A DNA stretch of 64,000 nucleotides from Ichthyenterobacterium magnum (GTDB lineage Bacteria > Bacteroidota > Bacteroidia > Flavobacteriales > Flavobacteriaceae), in contig NZ_RAQJ01000002.1 of the NCBI RefSeq assembly GCF_003610635.1, forward strand, positions 412,737 to 476,736, in the 5' to 3' direction. Positions 33,799-43,338 of this stretch are shown here, one piece after another (positions within the stretch are counted from its first letter, which is position 1; each line of letters starts with the position of its first letter). The translations under genes were made by a program, and so were the position numbers. The notes under the pieces are model-generated. The model was not told the DNA's origin. It saw only the letters and a program-made list of their open reading frames with translations, and made no database searches.

Positions 33799-34284
33799 TT
33801 ATTTTAAAAAACGACTATGCCAGCTTTCACTTGCAGGCACTTCCCAGTTTTCTTTAAACTCAGCAATATTATTAACTAAATTATTAAAGACAATTGTGTT
33901 TTTAGAAACCGCTTTGTCTTTTGCCATTTTTTTGAAGTCTGATAATGTTTTATATGCGATGTATTCTCCTTGTTTGTAAGATACATTCATTTTGTCCATT
34001 AAATCAACGTTATAGTCTTTTTCTAATTGTTGAATAAAATGTACTGAAGCATCTATACTACAACCTGTAGCGTTATTCAAGTTTTGATTTAGTCCAATTA
34101 CTATAAATCGCTTATATACAATATTATATCCAGATTGTAAATCGCTTCCGTGAGCTGTCCAGTTTTCTATAAAAATTTCAAGTTTAGACTTAAGTTCATC
34201 TAACTCAACATCAGAAAATGAACGATTAGCTTGGTATATCCAAACACGTGATTCTTCTGGTAATGTATTAAAATCTACTAGCAT
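33799..34284 (-). CDS. conserved 161-residue protein of Bacteroidota (often mislabelled ABC transporter ATPase)
   Basis: The sequence (VDFNTLPEESRVWIYQANR at 3-21; ATGCSIDASVHFIQQLEKDY about 72-91; CSIDASVHF conserved) belongs to a family widespread in Bacteroidota. Databases often call it an ABC transporter ATPase, but there is no Walker A, signature or Walker B motif here. No membrane segment or signal peptide is seen. It lies after the Fe-S genes on the same strand, with a 93-base gap. Function unknown. Confidence 0.8.
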   Translation of the reverse strand: MLVDFNTLPEESRVWIYQANRSFSDVELDELKSKLEIFIENWTAHGSDLQSGYNIVYKRFIVIGLNQNLNNATGCSIDASVHFIQQLEKDYNVDLMDKMNVSYKQGEYIAYKTLSDFKKMAKDKAVSKNTIVFNNLVNNIAEFKENWEVPASESWHSRFLK

Positions 34285-34377
34285 TATTCTATTTATTTAC
34301 GATTTAAGATTTTTGATTAGCGATTTATAATATTAGCAATAAATAAATTAAGCAAGCAGCGTAACTTCAACATCTTC

Positions 34378-34575
34378 TTATTTATTATTTTGCTTTTTAA
34401 AATTTCTATAAGTTAAAAATCCATACATTATTGTAGCAAACACAAAATAAAAGCCTAATCGTTTCCATGAAAAATCTCTTCCTAAAAAGTAATCGACAAG
34501 CAATACAATAAAACAGAAAATCACACCACCAACAAAAGCAGCTGTAACTACTCGTTTTTTATCAACTTTAGCCAT
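34378..34575 (-). CDS. small two-helix membrane protein
   Basis: From the ATG at 34575 this is a 65-residue protein with two hydrophobic helices (about 11-27 and 38-55) separated by LGRDFSWKR, and a basic C-terminus. The frame is open to 34632, but that extension overlaps the upstream gene's 3' end, whereas ATG 34575 lies one base after its stop at 34577, the expected coupled arrangement. Unknown function; possibly an accessory subunit of the neighbouring Fe-S membrane complex. Confidence 0.7.
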   Translation of the reverse strand: MAKVDKKRVVTAAFVGGVIFCFIVLLVDYFLGRDFSWKRLGFYFVFATIMYGFLTYRNFKKQNNK

Positions 34576-34576
34576 A

Positions 34577-35368
34577 TTATAAACCTTGTTCATTAGCAAT
34601 AAGCTCGGCAACATCCATAACCTGTATGTCATTTTCTTTTTCTTTTGCTTTTACACCATCTGTCATCATAGTATTACAATAAGGGCAACCTGTTGCAATA
34701 ATCTCAGGGTTTGTTTTTAAGGCATCTTCTGTTCTAAGAACATTAATATCCATATCTCCTTTTTCTGGTTCTTTAAACATTTGTGCGCCTCCAGCTCCAC
34801 AACACAAAGCTGTTCCTTTATGCCGCTTCATTTCAACAATGGTTGCATTTGTTTTGCTAAGTACACTTCTAGGCGCATTATAAACACTATTAGCTCTTCC
34901 TAAATAACATGGGTCATGAAATGTGACACGTTTTCCTTTATAAGTGTTACCCTCAACGTTTAACCGTCCAGAGCTTATTAATTCTTCAATATATTGTGTA
35001 TGATGCATAACGTCGTAAACACCTCCTAAATTTGGATATTCATTTTTTATGCAGTTAAATGAGTGAGGATCACATGTTACAATTCGCTTAACCTCATAAG
35101 CATTAAGCACTTCAATATTCATTACTGCTTGCATTTGAAACAAAAACTCATTTCCGGCACGTTTAGCAACATCTCCAGTATTACTTTCTTCTGTTCCTAA
35201 AACAGCAAAATCAACATTAGCTTTGTTTAATATTTTTACAAATGCTTTTGTGATTTTTTTAGCTCTATCATCATAACTGCCCGCAGATCCAACCCAAAAT
35301 AAAATTTCTGGTTGTTTACCTTCTGCCATAAATTCTGCCATTGTAGGCACTTTTAATTGCTCGCTCAT
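34577..35368 (-). CDS. cysteine-rich Fe-S protein (HdrB/GlpC-type CCG domains)
   Basis: 263 residues with two CCG-type domains: an incomplete first one (ILFWVGSAGSYDDRAKKIT about 22-40) and a full set later (TFHDPCYLGRANSVYNAPR about 149-167; LCCGAGGAQMFKE about 188-200; GCPYCNTMMTDGV about 227-239). Proteins of this type bind a noncubane Fe-S cluster and partner with a ferredoxin-like subunit. The gene 24 bases upstream encodes such a partner. The complex probably passes electrons between a soluble dehydrogenase and quinone; substrate unknown. Confidence 0.85.
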   Translation of the reverse strand: MSEQLKVPTMAEFMAEGKQPEILFWVGSAGSYDDRAKKITKAFVKILNKANVDFAVLGTEESNTGDVAKRAGNEFLFQMQAVMNIEVLNAYEVKRIVTCDPHSFNCIKNEYPNLGGVYDVMHHTQYIEELISSGRLNVEGNTYKGKRVTFHDPCYLGRANSVYNAPRSVLSKTNATIVEMKRHKGTALCCGAGGAQMFKEPEKGDMDINVLRTEDALKTNPEIIATGCPYCNTMMTDGVKAKEKENDIQVMDVAELIANEQGL

Positions 35369-35392
35369 ATATTCTAGCGTTTATGTTTAGAG

Positions 35393-36703
35393 TTATTCTT
35401 CTTTAGCCCAATTTAAGCGGTCCATTTGGTTGTAAGGCCAAGGCGCTCCATTGTTTTCTATATTGGTCATCATATTATTAAGTTCCATTGGAGCTGCGCT
35501 TTGCTCCATTACTAAATATTGGCGCATTTGCATAATAATATTTAGAGGGTCTATACTTACCGGACAAGCTTCTACACAAGCATTACACGTTGTACAAGCC
35601 CAAATTTCTTCATTAGTTATATAATCGCCTAATAATTGCTTACCATCATCTTTAAATTTGCCTTTATTAGCATCTATATTTTTACCAACTTCTTCAAGGC
35701 GATCGCGAGTATCCATCATAATCTTACGAGGAGATAGTTTTTTTCCTGTTTGATTTGCAGGACATTCACTTGTACACCGACCACATTCTGTGCATGTATA
35801 GGCGTTTAAAAGGTTTACCCAGCTTAAATCTTGAACATCACTAGCTCCAAATTTTGCTGGAATTTCATCTTCTGCTCCTTCAGGTGCTGCCGCAAAAGGG
35901 TCAGCTTCTGGATCCATCATCATTTTTACTTCTTTAGTAACAGCTTCTAAATTTTTAAATTGACCCTTAGGTTTTACGCTGCCAAAAAATGTATTAGGAA
36001 ATGCTAAAAGAATATGCAAATGTTTAGAAAAGTATAGATAGTTTAAGAATACTAATATTCCTAAAATATGTAGCCACCAAGCGGATCTTTCAATAATATG
36101 TAATGTGCTTTCAGAAACACCATTAAATAATGGTGTTATATATTGGCTAATAACATTACCTGTGTTCATCTCTTGAAAATGAACATCTGTAGCATTCATA
36201 ACCAAAAACAAGGTCATTAAAACCATCTCAAAATATAAGATAAAATTACCATCATTTTTTGGCCATGAAGTCATTTCTGCCTTCCAAAATCGTTTTATTT
36301 TAATGATATTACGTCGTATCCAAAATATAATTACTGAGATAAAAACTAGGACGGCCAATACTTCAAAAAAGCCAATTAAAAAACCGTAAGTACTTCCTAT
36401 TGATGAGAATATACGATGTGTCCCAAATAAACCATCAATAATAATTTCTAGCACTTCTATATTTATAATGATAAAGCCAACATATACGATTATATGAAGA
36501 AATCCTGAAACTGGACGGCGTACCATTTTACTTTGCCCAAGTGCAATATTAATCATGTTTTTCCAACGCTGTGATTTATTATCACTAACATCTACATCTT
36601 GTCCAAGCTTAATATTACGTATAAGTTTTTTTACATTATTTGCAAAATACCCAAAGCCAATTATAAGTGCAATTGCAAAAAATATGTTTGGTAAGTAGTT
36701 CAT
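35393..36703 (-). CDS. membrane-bound 4Fe-4S electron-transfer subunit
   Basis: 436 residues. The N-terminal half has about five or six membrane helices (NIFFAIALIIGFGYFANNV; FLHIIVYVGFIIINIEVLEI; VLAVLVFISVIIFWI and others), resembling a cytochrome b-like quinone-interacting subunit. The C-terminal half has two 4Fe-4S motifs, CTECGRCTSECP (about 299-310) and CTTCNACVEACP (about 368-379). It is followed by the CCG-domain protein. Together they look like an HdrDE/DsrMK-style or glycolate/lactate-oxidase-type redox module on the inner membrane. Confidence 0.85.
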   Translation of the reverse strand: MNYLPNIFFAIALIIGFGYFANNVKKLIRNIKLGQDVDVSDNKSQRWKNMINIALGQSKMVRRPVSGFLHIIVYVGFIIINIEVLEIIIDGLFGTHRIFSSIGSTYGFLIGFFEVLAVLVFISVIIFWIRRNIIKIKRFWKAEMTSWPKNDGNFILYFEMVLMTLFLVMNATDVHFQEMNTGNVISQYITPLFNGVSESTLHIIERSAWWLHILGILVFLNYLYFSKHLHILLAFPNTFFGSVKPKGQFKNLEAVTKEVKMMMDPEADPFAAAPEGAEDEIPAKFGASDVQDLSWVNLLNAYTCTECGRCTSECPANQTGKKLSPRKIMMDTRDRLEEVGKNIDANKGKFKDDGKQLLGDYITNEEIWACTTCNACVEACPVSIDPLNIIMQMRQYLVMEQSAAPMELNNMMTNIENNGAPWPYNQMDRLNWAKEE

Positions 36704-36716
36704 AGTTTTTAGCTAA

Positions 36717-37646
36717 TTAGTTTTCCTCTTTTTTATAAGGAATCTCTTTTTTAGATAGAATACGTCTATAACGAGCTGGATGTAATTTTATATCGCGTAA
36801 GAGTTCTTCCATTTCTCTAGTTGCCCCTTCTAAATTATTATATAGTTTTTCATCTTTAAGCAACTTACCTATTGAGCCTTGACCTTTATCAATTGATGCT
36901 AACATAGAGTTCATTGAGGCTAATGTTTTATCTAAATTGTTTATTGTTTTGCTGAGTTTAACATTTTTAAAATCGTCTGAAACAACAATTAGATTCTCAC
37001 TAACTTTACCAAAGTTTTCTAATAGGGTAGAAATTTTATCATCATTCTTTTTTACTACATTCTGAAGAGAATAAGATAACTTTTTAAATGATTTTAATGT
37101 AGTATTAAGCTCTGCAATGGTACTCTTTAAACCTTGATCAGATTCATCTGTTACCAAATGATTAAGCCCTACTAATAACGTATCTGCAGATTGTAATGTG
37201 CGATCTAAATCTGTACTCAATCCTGAAAAGTTTTTTGTAAGACTAGAAATTAAACCAGGTTGCACTTCTGATGCTATAAACTCGCCATTTTTTGCATAGT
37301 CATTATCCTCCGCTTGAATAATTGCAAGCGCATTACCGCCCATAAGGCCAGTTTCATACAACCTAATAACACTATTTTTTGAGAATTTTAATTTTGGGTT
37401 TACACTAAATGAGACTTTAGTTTTTCCTGACTCAAAATCGTAAGTAATATCGTTTACTTTACCAACCGAGTTTCCTTTTATAGTAACAAGAGAAGACATT
37501 GTAAGCGCATTATACTCGAACTCTGTATAGTATGTGTTTTCATTAGAAAACACGCTTTCTCCTTTAAGGTAATTAAATAAATATATAAAAAGTAATATAC
37601 CTGAAACAACTAATATTGCTGCTTTTACTTCTCTTGAGATTTTCAA
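36717..37646 (-). CDS. MCE (MlaD-like) lipid-transport protein
   Basis: 309 residues with one N-terminal membrane helix (AAILVVSGILLFIYLFNYL about 9-27), then the MCE domain (YTEFEYNALTMSSLVTIKGN split about 40-59; GLMGGNALAIIQ about 99-110) and a long helical tail (about 130-290). MCE proteins form hexameric rings that carry phospholipids across the envelope. The usual MlaE/MlaF permease genes are not adjacent. It sits 60 bases downstream of the amidase and 13 bases upstream of the Fe-S subunit gene on the same strand. Confidence 0.88.
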   Translation of the reverse strand: MKISREVKAAILVVSGILLFIYLFNYLKGESVFSNENTYYTEFEYNALTMSSLVTIKGNSVGKVNDITYDFESGKTKVSFSVNPKLKFSKNSVIRLYETGLMGGNALAIIQAEDNDYAKNGEFIASEVQPGLISSLTKNFSGLSTDLDRTLQSADTLLVGLNHLVTDESDQGLKSTIAELNTTLKSFKKLSYSLQNVVKKNDDKISTLLENFGKVSENLIVVSDDFKNVKLSKTINNLDKTLASMNSMLASIDKGQGSIGKLLKDEKLYNNLEGATREMEELLRDIKLHPARYRRILSKKEIPYKKEEN

Positions 37647-37706
37647 TGTATAAGTTATTTAGTTACTGACAAAATTAACAATAAATATATAAAGAATGCT
37701 TTTAAT

Positions 37707-38831
37707 TTACTGTTGTTTTTCAAGATCCGATAGGTTAATTCGATTTCCATCTTTATAAGCAACTATAAAACAACCAGAATACCCTTTTTGCTCGGCTTTT
37801 TCCTGTAGACGTTTAGCTTCATTATAATTTGAAGTATTTCCATAAAAGTACTTATACAATTTATTCACCTGTTCTCTAGAAATATTTTCTAAACCTTTAA
37901 AATTATAAGATTTAGGCATTAACTTTCTTGAACTTGCGGCTATTTGTACTTTAAAAATAACATCTTTATAGATTAATTCAGGTTCTGAAGCTTCTGTATT
38001 ATTTGATGCAATGTTGTTTTCGGCTTCTTCAAATAACTCTTCGCCTACATTTTGCTCTAATACAGATTTATATTTTAGAACTGCTTTTTCTATTGAAGCT
38101 GCTAATTCTGTTTGTCCTTTTTTAGAGTTTAGGTATTTGCCTTCTCGTGTATTGGTTATAAAACCTGTTTCAACCAAAACACTAGGCATAACCGTTTGAT
38201 GTAACACAATAAATCCTGCTTGCTTTACACCTCTATTTTTACGTTTTAGTTTATATGTAAAATTATCTTGAATGTTTTTAGCTAATTGTATGCTTTGATC
38301 TAAAAACTCCTCTTGCATTAATGTAAGCCCTATTGCAGATTCTGGTGAGCTTGGATCAAAACCTTCATAGTTTTTCTCATGATTCTCTTCTAAGAAAATC
38401 ACCTCATTTTCTGCTTTAGCAACATTAAAATTTGTTTGATTTCTATGCACACCCAAAACATAAGTTTCAGCTCCATAGGCTTGAGATGTATGCGCATTAC
38501 AATGTACAGAGATAAACAAATCAGCATTAGCTTTATTAGCAATTCTTCCTCTAACAAATAAATCTACAAACACATCCTTTTTTCGAGTGTAAACTACTTT
38601 TATATCTTTATTCTTCTCTAAAGCCTTACCTACAGCTAATACAATTTTTAAAGCAATGTCTTTTTCTTTATAACCTGCTTTAGATGGTTTACCTGGATCT
38701 TTACCACCATGACCAGCATCTAAAACCACTACAAATTTGTCATTACTATTTTGAAAAGCTTGTACAGATGTTAAATTACTTGTAAATATTACAGCTATTA
38801 ATACGAATATGAATTTAAAGTTCGTTCTCAT
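37707..38831 (-). CDS. N-acetylmuramoyl-L-alanine amidase (Amidase_3)
   Basis: Zinc amidase cleaving peptidoglycan stem peptides. 374 residues with a signal peptide (FIFVLIAVIFTSNLTSVQAF about 7-26), VVLDAGHGGKDPGKP (about 35-49, metal His), FISVHCNAH (about 106-114, metal His) and VLVETGFITN near 218 (catalytic Glu). The C-terminus (VIFKVQIAASSRKLMPKSYN ... GYSGCFIVAYKDG) resembles a SPOR-type peptidoglycan-binding domain. Periplasmic, probably with a role in cell division. Divergent from lptD. Confidence 0.92.
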   Translation of the reverse strand: MRTNFKFIFVLIAVIFTSNLTSVQAFQNSNDKFVVVLDAGHGGKDPGKPSKAGYKEKDIALKIVLAVGKALEKNKDIKVVYTRKKDVFVDLFVRGRIANKANADLFISVHCNAHTSQAYGAETYVLGVHRNQTNFNVAKAENEVIFLEENHEKNYEGFDPSSPESAIGLTLMQEEFLDQSIQLAKNIQDNFTYKLKRKNRGVKQAGFIVLHQTVMPSVLVETGFITNTREGKYLNSKKGQTELAASIEKAVLKYKSVLEQNVGEELFEEAENNIASNNTEASEPELIYKDVIFKVQIAASSRKLMPKSYNFKGLENISREQVNKLYKYFYGNTSNYNEAKRLQEKAEQKGYSGCFIVAYKDGNRINLSDLEKQQ

Positions 38832-38937
38832 AAGGGTTCAAACGGCTAAAAAACTAGATTTATTACTCAATCTCGTTTTGTAAAAGTTTATTTTAAAATT
38901 TTAATTAAATATTAAATTAATCACAAAAAAATATATG

Positions 38938-38945
38938 TAATTTTG
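38938..38945 (+). promoter_or_regulatory. TAATTTTG element overlapping the first lptD start codon
   Basis: A perfect TAnnTTTG -7 element whose last three bases are the TTG at 38943. No good TTTG lies 19-20 bases upstream. If used, transcription would start near 38952, after that TTG. Confidence 0.35.
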
Positions 38946-41699
38946 GCAGTTCAAAAACCGAGCCATACTTTTACAAAAATACATTTAAAAGCATTGCGTA
39001 CAAATAGCTTTCACATACTTTTACTGTTAAGTTTTACAGTGTTTATTAACACTTTTAGCTATGCTCAAGATTTGCCAAAGTCTACCGAACCTATTAAGCC
39101 TAAACCACAATCTGAGACGACTACCATAAAAATTGATTCGGTTATCAATCCTATTCCAGAAAACATTGTGGAATCAGATTCTATTGTAAACGACTCTATA
39201 CCACTTAAAAAAGAATTCTTAAAAGATATTGTTAATTATAAAGCCAAAGATTACGTTTCAATAAATCAAAGACTACAGAAAATTTTTTTATATAATGAAG
39301 CTGAAGTCTATTATGGCGATATGGAAATTAAATCTGGAACTATTGTTATTGATTATAGTAAAAATTTAGTTTATGCTGGAAGACTAAAAGATTCTGCTGG
39401 AAATTATACGCAAGCTCCGGTATTTAAGCAAGGCGAAAATGTTGTAGAACCAGATTCGATTATTTTTAATACTGAAAGCAAGAAAGCTTTAATTTTTAAT
39501 TCGCGTACCGAACAAAGTGGTGGTACCATTATTGCTGAACTTACTAAAAAAGAAAATGATTCTGTTTATTTTATTCAAAACGGAAAGTTTACTACTTCTG
39601 AAAATTTAGATGATCCCGAGTATTATTTTTTAATGCGAAAAGCAAAAGTTGTTCCTGGCAAAAAAGTTGTTACAGGACTCACAAACTTATTTATTTATGA
39701 TGTACCAACGCCAATAGGTTTGCCTTTTGCATATTTTCCTATGTCAAAAAAACAAACTTCAGGAGTGATATTTCCTAGTTTTGGAGAGCAAAATGACAGA
39801 GGTTATTTTTTGCAAAACGGAGGTTATTATTTTGCCATAAGTGATTATTTTGATTTAGCAACCCTTGGAGATTATTATACCAATGGTAGTTATGGTTTAC
39901 GCTTAGAATCTAACTATGCTGTTCGTTACAAATTTAGAGGTAATTTAAGTTTTAGATATGAAAATTTACTAAATGGCGAACGCGGTTTTCCTGGTTTTAC
40001 TCAAAACACCATTTACAATTTAAGATGGACGCATAGTCAAGACGCAAAGTCTAATCCAAACTCTCGATTTTCTGCTTCAGTAAACCTTGGTAGTAGTACG
40101 TATTATCAACAATCTATTAATCAGTTAAACATTCCAAATTCTCAAAATAACACCTTATCATCATCGGTTTCATATTCTAAAACCTTTCAAGGAGAACCAC
40201 AGGTGAATATGAGTCTGACCGCTACACATTCTCAAAATACTAATACAGAAATTATAAATATGACGCTACCTACATTTCAAGGAAGTGTTAGCAGGGTTTT
40301 CCCTTTCGAGCCAAAAACGGGATCAAAAAAAGGAATCATTCAAAATATAAATTTTCAATATAACGTTAGAGCAGAAAACAGAATTCAAACCACAGATTCA
40401 CTATTCTTTAAAAAAGAAATGTTTGATGATGCACGTGTTGGCGCGAAACACTCAATCCCGATCGCAACAAACTTTAAAGCATTTAAGTACTTTAGTATAA
40501 GTGCTAGTGCAAATTTTGAAGAGAATTGGACCTTAAACACTATTAATAAATATCATGACGAAATAAACGATGAGATTATTACCGAAGATTTAAATGGCTT
40601 TGATCGTTTTTATACCTATAACTTTAGTGCAAATATAGGCACGACAATTTATGGTTTATTTGATTTTGAAAAAGAAGGCAAAGATCCAAAAATTAAAGCT
40701 ATACGTCATGTTATGCGACCTTCTATAAGTTACAATATAAACCCAGCTTTTGACCAATATTATGATTCGTTTGAAATTATAGATGCAAACGGAACAACTA
40801 GAGAAGAATACACAAGGTTTCAGGGTTCAATTTTTGGCGCACCTAGCAATCAATTCTCTAGTTCTTTAGGTTTCTCTTTAGGAAATAATTTTGAAGCTAA
40901 AGTTAGAGATAAAGATAGTACTGCTACTGAACCAAAAAAAATTATATTATTAAATAATTTGAATTTTTCTTCTTCATATAATTTTGCTGCAGATTCTTTA
41001 AAATTTAGCTCTGTTAAGGTTACTGGAGGTACTCAAATATTAAATGATAAAATGAGTATTAATTTTGGAGCCGAGTTAGATCCTTATGCTTTAGACAATA
41101 ATAATAGACGAATTGATAAGTTTAATATCAATAATGGTGGTAGTTTATTTAGGCTTACTTCTGCTAATATCAATATGAGTTATACACTGTCAAGCAAAAG
41201 CTTCGATGGCAATGATAAATCTAACGATACAGCAATAAATGAATCTTTAAGAAGTGGTGGACGTGCAGATGATTTATTTGGAAGACCCGAAGATTTTGCT
41301 GATAAACGATTAACAGATGATGATGGCAAAGAAAAAGATGAAAAACCTATTGACCTATATAATTATAAAATTCCATGGAATTTACGCTTAGCATATGCTG
41401 TTAATTACACAAATAGAATAAGACAAAATGAAATATCATCGCACTCACTAATGTTTTCTGGTGATGTTGAGTTATCACCTCGATGGTCCGTTGGAGCATC
41501 ATCAGGTTATGACTTTAAAAACAAAGGGTTTACATTAACACAATTACGTTTTGAACGTGATTTACTTAGTTGGCGTATGAATTTTAGCTGGGTTCCTTTT
41601 GGAACCTATGGGTCTTGGAACTTTTTTATTGGTATTAAATCAAGTCTACTTAAGGATCTTAAATATGATAAGCGTAGACAACGTGATCAACAATTATAA
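38943..41699 (+). CDS. lptD: LptD-like outer-membrane LPS assembly protein
   Basis: 918 residues with a hydrophobic export signal at about 19-41 (RTNSFHILLLLSFTVFINTF). An OstA/LptA-like N-terminal domain (NEAEVYYGDMEIKSGTIVID about 117-136) precedes a long beta-barrel region (FAYFPMSKKQTSGVIFPSFG onward, with many alternating strands to the end). It should insert LPS at the cell surface with LptE. The frame has no ATG before the signal: TTG 38943 is the upstream choice, TTG 38994 gives a standard signal peptide directly. Downstream ridA follows after 11 bases. Confidence 0.85.
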   Translation: MAVQKPSHTFTKIHLKALRTNSFHILLLLSFTVFINTFSYAQDLPKSTEPIKPKPQSETTTIKIDSVINPIPENIVESDSIVNDSIPLKKEFLKDIVNYKAKDYVSINQRLQKIFLYNEAEVYYGDMEIKSGTIVIDYSKNLVYAGRLKDSAGNYTQAPVFKQGENVVEPDSIIFNTESKKALIFNSRTEQSGGTIIAELTKKENDSVYFIQNGKFTTSENLDDPEYYFLMRKAKVVPGKKVVTGLTNLFIYDVPTPIGLPFAYFPMSKKQTSGVIFPSFGEQNDRGYFLQNGGYYFAISDYFDLATLGDYYTNGSYGLRLESNYAVRYKFRGNLSFRYENLLNGERGFPGFTQNTIYNLRWTHSQDAKSNPNSRFSASVNLGSSTYYQQSINQLNIPNSQNNTLSSSVSYSKTFQGEPQVNMSLTATHSQNTNTEIINMTLPTFQGSVSRVFPFEPKTGSKKGIIQNINFQYNVRAENRIQTTDSLFFKKEMFDDARVGAKHSIPIATNFKAFKYFSISASANFEENWTLNTINKYHDEINDEIITEDLNGFDRFYTYNFSANIGTTIYGLFDFEKEGKDPKIKAIRHVMRPSISYNINPAFDQYYDSFEIIDANGTTREEYTRFQGSIFGAPSNQFSSSLGFSLGNNFEAKVRDKDSTATEPKKIILLNNLNFSSSYNFAADSLKFSSVKVTGGTQILNDKMSINFGAELDPYALDNNNRRIDKFNINNGGSLFRLTSANINMSYTLSSKSFDGNDKSNDTAINESLRSGGRADDLFGRPEDFADKRLTDDDGKEKDEKPIDLYNYKIPWNLRLAYAVNYTNRIRQNEISSHSLMFSGDVELSPRWSVGASSGYDFKNKGFTLTQLRFERDLLSWRMNFSWVPFGTYGSWNFFIGIKSSLLKDLKYDKRRQRDQQL

Positions 41700-41710
41700 A
41701 ATAAATTGTT

Positions 41711-42091
41711 ATGAGAAAAATTATCTACACATCTAAAGCACCTGCGCCAATAGGCGCATATAGTCAAGCCGTTTTAAATGGAAATACCTTATATACTTCT
41801 GGTCAAATCGCTATTAATGTTGATACTGGAAACTTAGTTTTAGATTCTATAACTGAAGAAACAAAACAGGTCATGGAAAACCTTAAAGCTGTTTTAGAAG
41901 CAGCAGAAATGACTTTTAACAATGTAATAAAAACTTCAATTTTTATTAGTAACATGCATAACTTTGCTCAAATAAATGAAGTTTATGCTCAATATTTTGA
42001 CGAAGCATTTGCTCCAGCTAGAGAAACAGTTGAAGTTGCTAATCTACCAAAATTTGTCAATGTTGAAATTAGCATGATAGCTGTAAAATAA
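41711..42091 (+). CDS. RidA-family reactive imine deaminase
   Basis: A 126-residue cytoplasmic trimeric enzyme that hydrolyses 2-aminoacrylate and related imines. Signatures are APAPIGAYSQAVLNGNTLYT (about 11-30), GQIAI (about 32-36), the catalytic Arg in FAPARETVEVANLPK (about 101-115), and VEISMIAVK at the end. It is 11 bases after lptD on the same strand, probably co-transcribed without functional link. Confidence 0.93.
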   Translation: MRKIIYTSKAPAPIGAYSQAVLNGNTLYTSGQIAINVDTGNLVLDSITEETKQVMENLKAVLEAAEMTFNNVIKTSIFISNMHNFAQINEVYAQYFDEAFAPARETVEVANLPKFVNVEISMIAVK

Positions 42092-42199
42092 TTCATCTAT
42101 ATTAATGAAATTCAATTACTGTTAACAACTCTTAAAAACATTTTTTTATATCACCTGTACTATCACTTATTTTTGATGGTAACCAAATTTTCTTGACAC

Positions 42200-43240
42200 A
42201 TGAGAATAGAATATGATATAAAATTAGGCTTTAAAGATGTTATGATTCGTCCTAAACGATCAACACTAAAAAGTAGGTCTCAAGTAAGTTTAGAGCGCAA
42301 ATTTACTTTTTTAAATAGCAAAGTTGAGTGGAACGGAATCCCTATAATGGCAGCAAATATGGATACTGTTGGCACTTTTGAAATGGCAACAGCACTCGCA
42401 CAACAAAAGTTATTTACAGCAATTCATAAACATTATTCTATTACAGATTGGAATGTGTTTTCTTCAAATGCACCTGAAGGCATTGAAAACCATATTGCAA
42501 TTAGCACTGGTACAGGACTCCAAGATGCCGAGAAATTGGCTTCAATATTTCAATTCAATCCACATTTTAAATTTATATGTATTGATGTTGCCAACGGTTA
42601 CTCTGAGCATTTTGTAAATTTTGTAAAGCAAACTCGAGAGAAATACCCAGACAAAGTTATTATTGCTGGTAATGTAGTAACAGGAGAAATGGTTGAAGAA
42701 CTTTTACTTTCTGGAGCAGATATAGTAAAGGTTGGTATTGGTCCAGGTTCTGTTTGTACAACCCGAGTAAAAACCGGTGTTGGTTATCCTCAACTGTCTG
42801 CAATTATAGAATGTGCAGATGCAGCCCATGGTCTAGGCGGTCAAATAATTAGTGATGGAGGATGTGCTATTCCTGGTGATATTGCTAAAGCATTTGGTGC
42901 TGGAGCTGACTTTGTTATGCTTGGCGGCATGCTTGCAGGTCATAATGAAAGTGGTGGCGAATTGGTAGAACGTAACGGAAAACCCTATAAACAGTTTTAT
43001 GGTATGAGTTCTCAAACAGCTATGGAAAAACATGTTGGAGGCGTTGCAAAATATAGAGCTAGTGAAGGCAAAACTGTCGAAGTTCCTTTTAAAGGTAATG
43101 TTCAACATACACTTCAAGATATTTTGGGAGGTTTACGAAGTACGTGTACTTATGTTGGAGCCGAACGACTAAAAGAATTAACTAAACGAACAACTTTTAT
43201 TAGAGTAGCAGAGCAAGAAAACCGCATCTACACTAAATAA
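42200..43240 (+). CDS. guaC: GMP reductase
   Basis: Converts GMP to IMP with NADPH in purine salvage. 346 residues with N-terminal [19 protein letters not shown] (about 8-26), which separates GuaC from IMP dehydrogenase, the catalytic loop [11 protein letters not shown] (Cys about 186), [20 protein letters not shown] (about 216-235) and [16 protein letters not shown]. No CBS domains are present. TATTTTTG at 42168-42175 is a possible -7 promoter element 25 bases before the ATG. Confidence 0.95.
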   Translation: MRIEYDIKLGFKDVMIRPKRSTLKSRSQVSLERKFTFLNSKVEWNGIPIMAANMDTVGTFEMATALAQQKLFTAIHKHYSITDWNVFSSNAPEGIENHIAISTGTGLQDAEKLASIFQFNPHFKFICIDVANGYSEHFVNFVKQTREKYPDKVIIAGNVVTGEMVEELLLSGADIVKVGIGPGSVCTTRVKTGVGYPQLSAIIECADAAHGLGGQIISDGGCAIPGDIAKAFGAGADFVMLGGMLAGHNESGGELVERNGKPYKQFYGMSSQTAMEKHVGGVAKYRASEGKTVEVPFKGNVQHTLQDILGGLRSTCTYVGAERLKELTKRTTFIRVAEQENRIYTK

Positions 43241-43278
43241 TATAAGTTATAAACAATCAATTCTTAAAAACTTAGTTT

Positions 43279-43300
43279 CGCTTATGTTTTGTGATAAGCG
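43279..43300. repeat. hairpin between guaC and the parvulin gene
   Basis: CGCTTAT (43279-43285) pairs with ATAAGCG (43294-43300) across an 8-base loop. It has no T tract, so its role as a terminator is doubtful. Confidence 0.4.
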
Positions 43301-43338
43301 ATTCCTACTAAATTTGAGCAAAACCAGAAATTAACATT

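Noticed and set aside
33770..33979. 69-codon forward frame
   Set aside because: Antisense to the conserved 161-residue gene and extends only into AT-rich spacer.
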